Assembly: GCA_012719125.1 (NCBI GenBank) | Contig: JAAYAY010000199.1 | Coordinates: 1 to 54,396 of the forward strand | DNA: 54,396 nt | Direction: 5' to 3' | From: Planctomycetaceae bacterium | GTDB lineage: Bacteria; Planctomycetota; Planctomycetia; Pirellulales; Thermoguttaceae | The notes under the pieces: generated by a model | Database searches by the model: none | Seen by the model: only the letters and a program-made list of their open reading frames with translations | What the model was told of the DNA's origin: nothing | Program-made: the position numbers and the translations under genes | In this document: positions 27,301 to 33,660 of the stretch, piece after piece | Layout of the letters: every line of letters begins with the position of its first letter | How positions within the stretch are numbered: position 1 is the first letter of the stretch

Positions 27301-27580
27301 GCTTTTCGGCCAACACCTCGAGACGCTGGTCGTCGAGGGTGCACCCTGGGTCGCCCGCATCACGCCCACGCCAGCTCACCAACACGAACTGTTCCAGAGG
27401 AAAGTGGCTCTGAAACCAGGTGTGCTCGGCCGTCTCTTCGAAGCCCGTCGGCAGCCAGTCCTTGACGTTGTTGTTGTTGCTCATCAAGGTGCGGCGCGTT
27501 CCCGCCCAGATCAGGGGCAGGCAGAACACCGCCACGAGGACGATGACGAAACTGCGCCGGGCGAAAAAGGAGTCCCTCAT
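24389..27580 (-). CDS. RND/MMPL-type permease with three helix-hairpin-helix repeats
   Basis: 1063 residues. A first membrane helix (10-27) is followed by a large extracytoplasmic domain and a cluster of helices from about 255 to 420 (including LTMPSLVYVLAMSGAIHLINYYHD). A second large loop precedes the final helix cluster (~870-1040, with ALGVAVDDTMHYLTWYRYALDEG). This is the duplicated layout of RND exporters of the MMPL/HpnN type. Inside the second loop three similar ~63-residue units each end in GIG (near residues 634, 701 and 760: VEGIGAGD, VPGIGLDE, IEGIGKPG), the hairpin signature of helix-hairpin-helix modules. The transported substrate is unknown; lipids or hopanoids are common for this branch. 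The gene is divergent from the BON-domain gene. Confidence 0.85.
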   Translation of the reverse strand: MRDSFFARRSFVIVLVAVFCLPLIWAGTRRTLMSNNNNVKDWLPTGFEETAEHTWFQSHFPLEQFVLVSWRGRDAGDPGCTLDDQRLEVLAEKLVPKPIEAAQPVLEGEIVTQEQLRADVEGSRPDPSAEIKPAAGAAEQKPAEARLFKSVLTGTRLLEEMKARYGGKLTEAEILRRLEGSLIGKDHYKTCLVVTLTDAAKGKNLRPTLWKIRELAEECGIRATSSNQDENDIRLGGPPVDNVAIDVEGERTLFRLAGLSAIVGLGVSYFCLRSVRLTLFVFWISLLAAGVGLATVYFTGGTCDAILLTMPSLVYVLAMSGAIHLINYYHDAIREGVPLDKAPDVAVGHGWKPCTLAALTTALGLGSLVVSHVIPISKFGIYAASGVMATLALTFLYLPAILYYYPSRNIAVDHGESTASGSGGSVLPRLWQAYGSFIIRHNILVSLGCVGVMVAFVFGIVKFDGTLRVKTSVKLMKLFSPGAEIINHYAWLEQHIGPLVPMEVVLTIDNEKCDMSFLNRMRLAQDIENLIETKLEKDVGGALSAATFAPDLTVKQGKGIFARAQWAANEGALSRQLEEHRAEFRDYLTIDTERVTGDNPNLRDLRIPAAVAARLKAAEIRTLDEIRAKGDLTQVEGIGAGDAALVENKIAAWNTVRNPSVDELASPDLEQLGIPKEISRVLYSAGVETLRDIKRQGKLTEVPGIGLDECKLIDARVRAWQAGRSPAQKESGIDRRYVDVLKAKGISDLKNLESRRDLALIEGIGKPGAEQIKAVIDDWRNAHGLELWRVSARVWALTDMDYAEFVDELKAVVEPALAGYLAENNLQGDADHPPPVEARYTGLVPLVYKTQHELMKGLVESLASGFVLIAFVMVFVLRSPSAGMLAMLPNIFPIIVIFGFMGFLGILIDIGSMMTASVALGVAVDDTMHYLTWYRYALDEGHDRKGAAMAAYQRCGTAMVQTSLIAGLGLCVFAFSTFTPTQRFGMLMLVLLAAALFGDLVFLPSMLTGPLGRFFDSHKRPKKLVLVGELAIEENTGDRLVVPLEEGKAGIRRDGRHPSYHAS

Positions 27581-27946
27581 AAAAAACTCATCTTGCCTTC
27601 ATGGAGCATTGGAGACTGCGGTGAGCCTCGGTGGGCAAACGGGCCGACGCAGCAATCGGCAGCCGGAGAGGCGGAGTCCATTCCCTGATCCTGGTGAACG
27701 CACAAGCTTAATCATGCCCGCAAGACGTGTCTATGTCGAACAGCGCCCCCCCCGTTGCAGGGAGAGACTCCATCGCAAGGCTGTACGGCATCAGCAGCCG
27801 GAAAATCGACAAAATCAGAAAAAAACTCCCATTCCGCGTATCCGTTCGCCGATACCCAGATTATCCGGCAGCGGTTTCCTGCGTGGGGACTGCGCAAAAC
27901 GGCCGTTTTTTCGGCTCTGGGGCAGTTGAAACGAGCGAGGCGAAGC
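27581..27946. promoter_or_regulatory. Divergent promoter region, permease / BON protein
   Basis: 366 bp between two divergent starts. No gene is supported; a frame open from 27755 into the BON gene has an Arg/Lys/Pro-rich composition and no signal peptide. A-rich stretches (CAGAAAAAAACTC near 27,818) and a C8 run near 27,747 stand out, but no confident -35/-10 pair was found. Confidence 0.4.
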
Positions 27947-28894
27947 ATGCGACATTGGTCCAATCTCTTCGCGATGGTGATGGCTTTGGTAACGCTGTCT
28001 GACCTGGCCTGGGCAGGGGACCGCGAGGTCGCCCAGCAGATTGCCGCCAAGCTTCAGCAGAGCGGACAGCTTCGCGGCTATGATATTCGCGTGAAGTTCG
28101 AGGACGGGACGGTGTGGCTACGAGGCCGCGTCGCCACGCAGAGCCAGATGAATACAGCCCTCGCGTTGGCGTCTCAGACCAAAGGTGTGACGGAGATCGC
28201 CAACGGCCTTGTTATCAGACAGGAGTCAGCTCAGCGGCCGAAGGTGGCTCCGATTGCCCCCAACCAACCGGTTGACTATGCGGTCCAGCACGCCCGACTT
28301 GCCCCCCGTGCCGCCAGCCTCGCGCCGATCCCCAGCATCGCACCCAACCTCTGGGTCTCGGTTGCGTCCGAGAAGGCTTTGGGCGAATCGGAAGACCGGC
28401 CTCCACAAGTCGCGGAACACGAGGTCCCCCCAACAACTGAGTCCGCCCAGGAGTCGACGCTCTTGGTCAACCGGGAAATCCCCCCCGAGCTGCCTCCTGT
28501 CGTCCCGATTCGCAGGCTGGAGTTCTCCGCGACTCTGGAGGCCCTGCCCGCAACCGCCCAGAAGGCCGGCTACTGGGCGTGCAGCAGACAGATGCACGTG
28601 CCTGACCTGCACCTGGCGACCAGTCTGACGGGGTACGCCGAACCGATGCTGCTGCCGGACGAATCGGGCGTTTCGTCCGGGGAAGTGATTGTCAGTGACG
28701 ATCCCGGAGAACTCTGCGAACTACCGACCTCCGGCGACGCGGAGACTGCATCAGCACCGGTCTCTCCGGTCGGCAGCCCGGAGCAGCCCAAGCTGATCCA
28801 GAGGATGCCTGAACCGGCCCGGCGGCAATGGACCGGCAACCCTCGCGACGGTGGCTTCTCATTGATGCGAGCCTCGGTGGACGATCCCAAGTGA
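27947..28894 (+). CDS. Exported BON-domain protein
   Basis: 315 residues from the ATG at 27947, chosen because the following residues form a signal peptide (MRHWSNLFAMVMALVTLSDLAWAG). Residues 25-92 form one BON domain (VAQQIAAKLQQSG...VKFEDGTVWLRGRV...TKGVTEIANGL), a small fold that binds phospholipid and occurs in periplasmic and outer-membrane proteins such as OsmY. The remaining ~220 residues are Pro/Glu/Ser-rich and low in hydrophobicity, with no domain recognised. The usual OsmY has two BON domains; this protein has one plus a long disordered tail, as in many planctomycete versions. The adjacent divergent RND permease suggests a shared envelope or lipid role, which is inference. Confidence 0.75.
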   Translation: MRHWSNLFAMVMALVTLSDLAWAGDREVAQQIAAKLQQSGQLRGYDIRVKFEDGTVWLRGRVATQSQMNTALALASQTKGVTEIANGLVIRQESAQRPKVAPIAPNQPVDYAVQHARLAPRAASLAPIPSIAPNLWVSVASEKALGESEDRPPQVAEHEVPPTTESAQESTLLVNREIPPELPPVVPIRRLEFSATLEALPATAQKAGYWACSRQMHVPDLHLATSLTGYAEPMLLPDESGVSSGEVIVSDDPGELCELPTSGDAETASAPVSPVGSPEQPKLIQRMPEPARRQWTGNPRDGGFSLMRASVDDPK

Positions 28895-29215
28895 GTGCGG
28901 CTTAGGCGAGCGGCTTCAGCGCTGAATATCGGCTGCCGGAGCCAATTGATCTCTGGGCATTCTCCCCGACCCCGTGAACCGCGCGTCAGCGACTACGGTT
29001 CGTGACGAACCGTGACGAACACCCGGCCGTCAGGCGAGGTGTCGTACGGTTTCTACGTCAGTCGGGCCTTCCCACCGCCATCCCGACCCTCCCACTCACT
29101 CGCCGCACTCCCCGGAGAGGGAGTATGCTGGACAAGAATTCCAGAACTTCTTTGGGAAACAGCGCGTCCGGTGGCGTCTTTTCTTCAGAAACCGGATGAG
29201 CGGCACGGAACCACC
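28895..29215. promoter_or_regulatory. Leader of the ECF sigma operon with dyad and 10-bp tandem repeat
   Basis: 321 bp without a supported gene. GGTTCG-TGA-CGAACC at 28997-29011 is a dyad, and CGTGACGAAC is repeated head to tail at 29001-29010 and 29011-29020. These sit about 200 bp before the sigma-factor start, a position suited to a promoter or operator of an autoregulated operon. Confidence 0.4.
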
Positions 29216-29779
29216 ATGATCGAATCGGAAGTCCTGACACGTCTATTCGACGAGCGCGGCCCGGCGCTGGTGCTCTATGCGCGGCAATGGTCCGACTGGC
29301 CGGAAGACGTGGTGCAGGAAGCGCTGATCCAACTCATGCGTCAGCGCCGACTTCCTGCCGATCCCGTCGCCTGGCTCTTCCGGGTCGTACGAAACGGTGC
29401 CATCAGCCAAGTGAGACAACAGTCGCGGCGGCGCCGTCGGGAAACGGTTACGGCCGAATCACGCCGGCCATGGTTCTGCGAGTCGCCCGACGATCCGCTC
29501 ATGGCCGAAGAGGCCGCCGAAGCCCTGCGGCGTCTGCCGCCGGAGGAACGGGAAACCGTGGTAGCCCGGCTTTGGGGCGGGCTGTCCTTTGGGCAGGTCA
29601 GCCGGCTGACCGGCGTCTCCATCAGCACGGCCCATCGCCGTTACGAAGCCGGCCTGACCCTACTGCGAAAACTCATGATTCCCGAAGAACGCGAAGCTCA
29701 ACTCCCAACCTCCACAGAACCACGTGTACCAGACAAACCAGTCCAAGACTACGACTCCATAGAGGCGTCCGATGGTTGA
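29216..29779 (+). CDS. ECF-type RNA polymerase sigma factor
   Basis: 187 residues from the ATG at 29216; the frame is open for 68 more codons upstream, but the sigma domain begins only here. Region 2 is visible in WPEDVVQEALIQLMRQ...PVAWLFRVVRNGAISQVR (about 25-65). Region 4 (about 100-150) reads LRRLPPEERETVVARLWGGLSFGQVSRLTGVSISTAHRRYEAGL, with a clear helix-turn-helix. Planctomycetes have many ECF factors with this DVVQEAL/WLFRVVRN wording. It is the first gene of a four-gene cluster: its stop overlaps the next start by 8 bp. It probably switches on this operon and others in response to an envelope signal. Confidence 0.92.
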   Translation: MIESEVLTRLFDERGPALVLYARQWSDWPEDVVQEALIQLMRQRRLPADPVAWLFRVVRNGAISQVRQQSRRRRRETVTAESRRPWFCESPDDPLMAEEAAEALRRLPPEERETVVARLWGGLSFGQVSRLTGVSISTAHRRYEAGLTLLRKLMIPEEREAQLPTSTEPRVPDKPVQDYDSIEASDG

Positions 29780-30434
29780 CCGACATAGCAACCGGCCCAA
29801 TCGAGAACTTTCGGCTGAGCTTCAGGCCTTCGAGGCCCAATTGGCAGCGATCTTGCCGAGCACTGGCCGTTTGGAGCGGGATCGCCTCATGTTCGAGGCC
29901 GGCAAGGCGGCAGCGGAGGCCGAGCAGATGCGACCATCCGCGTCCATGCCCCGCTGGGCGTGGCCTGCGATCTCGACGGCGTCGACGGCGTCGGCCGTCT
30001 TCTTGCTGGCGATGGTGCTTATCGACTCCCGTTCTCCAATCGTCGAAAAACCAGTCCCGCGGACTGGGGAAATCACCAGCGGAGCCACCGATCCTTCCGA
30101 CCAAGTTCCGGTTCGCCGTTTCCCGGATTCACAACCCGATCGGCCGGACCAGGGTTCATCACACGCACTGCTCGCTTCCTTGTTCTTTGGGGACGAGCAG
30201 CCCCGTGACAATTCCCGCTCGACCTACTTCGATCAACGAAACATGCTGCTTGCTCTCGGCGGCGATCGCCTGCCTGAATTGAGGGAAACGCCGTCCGCCA
30301 AAGGCGGCCGATCCAATACCCGGGTATCGTATGCGGATCTTCTGGACGAGTTGACGTTGGAGGCACATGGATTCGTGCCCGGCAACAACGGTCCAGACCG
30401 TTTGAAACCCTTGCACCAAGGAACCGACCTATGA
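29772..30434 (+). CDS. Single-pass membrane protein, putative anti-sigma partner
   Basis: 220 residues. The soluble N-terminus (1-60) contains NRELSAELQAFEAQLAAILPS and RDRLMFEAGKAAAE, a short helical cytoplasmic part. One hydrophobic helix lies near 65-88 (WAWPAISTASTASAVFLLAMVLI). A Pro/Ser/Asp-rich outer part includes NMLLALGGDRLPEL. The gene start lies inside the sigma gene (8-bp overlap), and its own stop overlaps the next gene by 4 bp, so translational coupling is likely. Position and topology suggest an anti-sigma factor of the planctomycete kind, but no zinc anti-sigma motif (HxxxCxxC) is present. No family is recognised. Confidence 0.7.
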   Translation: MVDRHSNRPNRELSAELQAFEAQLAAILPSTGRLERDRLMFEAGKAAAEAEQMRPSASMPRWAWPAISTASTASAVFLLAMVLIDSRSPIVEKPVPRTGEITSGATDPSDQVPVRRFPDSQPDRPDQGSSHALLASLFFGDEQPRDNSRSTYFDQRNMLLALGGDRLPELRETPSAKGGRSNTRVSYADLLDELTLEAHGFVPGNNGPDRLKPLHQGTDL

Positions 30435-31870
30435 GTTGGAGACGAATACCACGATTCTTGCTGTTCACGATGTCATTCGCCGGGTCAGTCGTCATCGGCG
30501 GCATCCCCGTGTCCGCCGCCGACAAGCCGGGAGACACGGAAGTCCGCAAACTGACCATCCACCCGGCAGCGGAGCCGATCCCTGCCCTGAAGTACCAGTT
30601 GCTACCCGGACTGATGGAGCGCACGCCGGGCAATGCGGCCGCGCTCTACAACCGGATCCTCATTCAGTTGGACGATCAACTGACGGAAGACGCCGAGAAG
30701 AAGATCGACGGCTGGCAGGGCACGGAGGGCGAACTCCCGATTGCTGAAGTTCGCGACGTGCTCAAGCCCCTCGAACCGCTCCTGAACGAACTCGCCGTAG
30801 CGGCGCGGCGGGATTCCTGCCAGTGGGATATTCCTTTCGGCAAGGGCAAGAACCCGTTCACGGTCGTGCTTCCCGAACTCCAGAAGCAGCGCAAGCTTGC
30901 CCGCATCCTTTACGTGCAAACTCGTCTGGCAATCCAGGAGGGGCGTTACGACGATGCCGTCGAATTGCTGAAGACCGGTTTCGCCTTCGCCCGCGATATC
31001 GGCAACGGCCCGACACTGATCCACGGGCTGGTCGGGATTGCCGTTTCCAACATCTTGATGCAGCAAGTCGAAGAACTGTCGCAACACGCCGGCGCCCCGA
31101 ATCTCTATTGGGCGCTGGCAGCCATGCCCCGGCCGCTGATCGATCTCCGCCGGGGACTCGAAACGGAGATGCACATTCTCGACCTGTGGATGCCCGACTT
31201 GCAGGACCCCGAATCAGCGGGTGATGACCCCGCCTTCTGGGAAGCCAAGCTCAACGAAGTGACCGCCGGAGTCCGGGACATGGTGGGCGGTACCGAACCG
31301 GAGGCCGGGTATCGTGCGGTGTTGACTCTCATGGCGTTGAAGGGATATCCCAAGGCCGTCGAATACATGGTTTCACGGGGACATTCCAGGGAAGAGGTGG
31401 CCGCCATGCACGCCGCTCGGGTGCTGCTGACGGCAACCATCGAGAACTATCGCCGCCAGCGCGATGCGGCGTTCAAGTGGCACTTCCTTCCATTCCAGGA
31501 AGCGCGACAGGGCGTTAGTGACTGGGAGGCCCAATTTGCCCGCGAGGGTCACGACAATGAAGTGTTTCCGCTGGCGAGCATGATTCTGCCCGCGATCGGT
31601 GCCGGCAAACTCGCAGTCGCTCGCCACCACCGGTCGTTGGAAGCCACCCGGTTTATCGAGGCGGTACGGATTCACGCCGCCGCTACGGGGAGTCTGCCGT
31701 TGCGTGCGGAAGAGATCACCGCGGTTCCCGTCCCGACAGACCCAGTTTGGGGGCGTCCTTTTGACGTCCGCCGCGACGGCGACACGCTGGTGATCGAGTC
31801 GGCTCCCGTGCGATTCCGAAGTGACAAGGGAGAACACGGCTTGCGGGTCGAAGTTCAGCTTGCCAAGTAG
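30431..31870 (+). CDS. Secreted protein of unknown function in ECF operon
   Basis: 479 residues, ATG overlapping the previous stop (ATGA). A signal peptide covers about residues 1-30 (RRIPRFLLFTMSFAGSVVIGG...SAAD). The mature part is mainly helical, with YNRILIQLDDQL, LVRTRLAIQEGRYDDAVELLKTG-like and LIHGLVGIAVSNILMQQVEEL segments. These suggest TPR-like hairpins around residues 150-220. The last ~90 residues are beta-rich and include a degenerate GHSREEVAAMHAARVLL segment before a PVWGRPFDVRRDG motif. That motif resembles the substrate-facing end of pseudopilin-like C-terminal domains (PxDPxxGxPxxYR), here with an F in place of Y. The role is unknown; it is likely an output or sensor of the sigma system. 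Confidence 0.75.
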   Translation: MSWRRIPRFLLFTMSFAGSVVIGGIPVSAADKPGDTEVRKLTIHPAAEPIPALKYQLLPGLMERTPGNAAALYNRILIQLDDQLTEDAEKKIDGWQGTEGELPIAEVRDVLKPLEPLLNELAVAARRDSCQWDIPFGKGKNPFTVVLPELQKQRKLARILYVQTRLAIQEGRYDDAVELLKTGFAFARDIGNGPTLIHGLVGIAVSNILMQQVEELSQHAGAPNLYWALAAMPRPLIDLRRGLETEMHILDLWMPDLQDPESAGDDPAFWEAKLNEVTAGVRDMVGGTEPEAGYRAVLTLMALKGYPKAVEYMVSRGHSREEVAAMHAARVLLTATIENYRRQRDAAFKWHFLPFQEARQGVSDWEAQFAREGHDNEVFPLASMILPAIGAGKLAVARHHRSLEATRFIEAVRIHAAATGSLPLRAEEITAVPVPTDPVWGRPFDVRRDGDTLVIESAPVRFRSDKGEHGLRVEVQLAK

Positions 31871-31931
31871 CGTCGGTCCTGGCTACCCGCTCCGTAACCA
31901 TCACGATCACAATACTGAGAAAGAGAATCCC

Positions 31932-32852
31932 ATGAGAATAACCACCTGTCTCTCTGTACTCCTGCTGTTGGCAGGCCATGCCGTGCCATGCCACACTGCC
32001 GAACAAGCGACCTCCGAACGAGTTGCTGCAACGATCACGCCGTTCCTCGACGAGCAGACCGTGATCGTCGCGCACCTCGATCTTGTGGCTCTGAACATCG
32101 ATGATGCGGTGGCTGCTATTGGAGCATTGCTGGGTGAGCATGCTACCACCGGAATTCGCCCGGTGAGTGAAACGGCCCAGCGACTCAAAATCGCAGGGCC
32201 GAGGGAAGCCTACTACCTGCTCAGTGTCGCCGACATGCCGAAGTACCCGGGCATGATCGTCGTCCCGCTGCTTGACGGCAGCGATCACTCCGGGGTTCGT
32301 GCCGTTCTCGAAGCCACTGCCATGCAGCCCGGTTTCCGGGTCGAGCAAATCGATCGGGCGATGATCTCTGCCGCTCCCGAGACCTTGACGCGGTTGAAGA
32401 CGTTGTCTCCCGTCTCGCGGCCCCATCTGGCAACCGCACTGGCTGCCGTTGAGACGGCACCGCTGAAGATCGTGTTCACGCCGCCCGAGTACTTTCGGAA
32501 GGTCATCGAAGAGACTCTGCCTGAACTGCCGGAGGTAATCGGTGGTGGTCCCAGCACGACGCTGACGGCCGGTTTGCAGTGGGTGGCGGTCGGGATTGAA
32601 CTGGCGCCCCAGCCGCAAGTTCGTATCGTGGTCCAGTCCGAGTCGGCGGAAGCGGCCGTCGCCTTGGCGAAGAAGTTCGGCGAGACCTGTGAATTGCTGC
32701 GAAAGAACGAGAAAGCACGCGCCGACATGCCCTCGATCGATGTAGTCATGCCGTTGTTGATGCCGACGGTAGAAGGCGACCGGGTGGTGCTTGCCCTCAA
32801 TGTTGAAAACGGCCGATTGCCCAAGCTGATCCAGGCCCTCACGGGGAAGTAG
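31932..32852 (+). CDS. Secreted protein of unknown function, last gene of ECF operon
   Basis: 306 residues from the ATG at 31932, preceded by GAAAGAG and beginning a signal peptide (RITTCLSVLLLLAGHAVPCHTAE). The mature protein alternates helices and strands: FLDEQTVIVAHLDLVALNIDDAVAAIG, YYLLSVADMP, TLTAGLQWVAVGIEL, VVLALNVENGRLPKLIQALTG. The layout resembles secreted planctomycete proteins with DUF3352-like repeats, but I cannot assign a family. It follows the previous gene by 61 bp on the same strand and is the end of the cluster; a 182-bp spacer separates it from the next gene. Confidence 0.7.
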   Translation: MRITTCLSVLLLLAGHAVPCHTAEQATSERVAATITPFLDEQTVIVAHLDLVALNIDDAVAAIGALLGEHATTGIRPVSETAQRLKIAGPREAYYLLSVADMPKYPGMIVVPLLDGSDHSGVRAVLEATAMQPGFRVEQIDRAMISAAPETLTRLKTLSPVSRPHLATALAAVETAPLKIVFTPPEYFRKVIEETLPELPEVIGGGPSTTLTAGLQWVAVGIELAPQPQVRIVVQSESAEAAVALAKKFGETCELLRKNEKARADMPSIDVVMPLLMPTVEGDRVVLALNVENGRLPKLIQALTGK

Positions 32853-33034
32853 GGTCGCCATATCCTCTTGGTCGCACACGAGTTGTGCGATAACGTGACA
32901 GCCGCCTGAACTGCCCGCGGTTGGGGTGCGTATCAAGTTCGTCGACGCTTGGTCGGAGCAAAACTTCCTGGACCGCTGCTCCGGCCGGGCTCGACGATGC
33001 CCGGAAGCGCACAACATTTCACGGAAGATTCGCG

Positions 33035-33400
33035 ATGACAGCCGGTGTCGATCATTTCCTGCAAGAGTGCCCCGTTTGCGGCCGACCTCTCCAAGTCTCC
33101 TCCGATTGGGCCGGTCGCCGGGTCGCTTGCCTTCACTGTCGCGGCCGATTCCTTGCTTCCTCCTCGGCCGACAATTCTCTCTCGCCAACGAAAGGCGCGT
33201 CCTTCTTGCTACGGCGCGCCGAGGAACTGATTGAGATCGCATCGCGAAAACTCGAGTTGTGTGCCGCCGGCACTGCGGACCAGTCTGTGCCAAGGTCGGT
33301 CGCTTCGGATTCTCGGTTGCAGAGCAAGTTTCTACCCCCTGGGTTCATCGCCGGAACGCTCTGGCGCGACCTCCGGGAATCCGGGCGACTCAGACCTTAG
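33035..33400 (+). CDS. Small zinc-ribbon protein
   Basis: 121 residues from the ATG at 33035, with GGAAG 9 bases upstream. The frame is open further 5' but without any similarity. Residues 10-45 form a zinc ribbon: CPVCGRPL...D.AGRRVACLHC. The same Cys spacing and the internal D.AG.. element occur in the DUF1559 protein of this window. The rest is helical and basic (RRAEELIEIASRKLEL) with no domain. Such short zinc-ribbon proteins are frequent in planctomycetes; function unknown. Confidence 0.6.
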   Translation: MTAGVDHFLQECPVCGRPLQVSSDWAGRRVACLHCRGRFLASSSADNSLSPTKGASFLLRRAEELIEIASRKLELCAAGTADQSVPRSVASDSRLQSKFLPPGFIAGTLWRDLRESGRLRP

Positions 33401-33496
33401 CACCCGTCTCGTCTCTCTTGCTGCCTCGCGGGCGAGGCGACGACCCGGTTGGGACCATCCCCGGGACGTCGCTCTCGCCCTCGGGCAGTTCTTGAG

Positions 33497-33577
33497 GAGG
33501 AAAAAGGTGACAGCCACCTTTTGCCGGAACGGCCCTTCGGGTGCTTCGCACAAAAGGTGGCTGTCACCTTTTTCCTC
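33497..33577. repeat. Perfect 27-bp inverted repeat (AAAAAGGTGACAGCC type)
   Basis: Arms 33497-33523 and 33551-33577 are exact reverse complements, separated by 27 bases rich in CCGGAACGGCCC. The core AAGGTGACAGCCACCTT is itself a near palindrome. The element lies in the 260-bp spacer between two convergent genes. The nested structure matches what is known of REP/BIME units mobilised by REP-associated transposases; none of those is in the window. It could also serve as a bidirectional terminator, since each strand has a T5 run in the stem. Confidence 0.85.
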
Positions 33578-33660
33578 GAATCCCGCAAGGCTATTTGGGC
33601 CCCAAGCCTGCAGACAACATGCCGGATCGAGGACCCGTGCGGCGCCCGGGACCTGCTCGA

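Noticed and set aside
24398-27688. Plus-strand open frame of 1096 codons antisense to the RND permease
   Set aside because: His/Arg/Gln-rich translation without domains or membrane helices; a by-product of high GC in the third codon positions of the real gene.
31716-33293. Minus-strand frame of 525 codons opposite the last ECF-operon gene
   Set aside because: No motif; the plus strand has a signal peptide and operon-like spacing.
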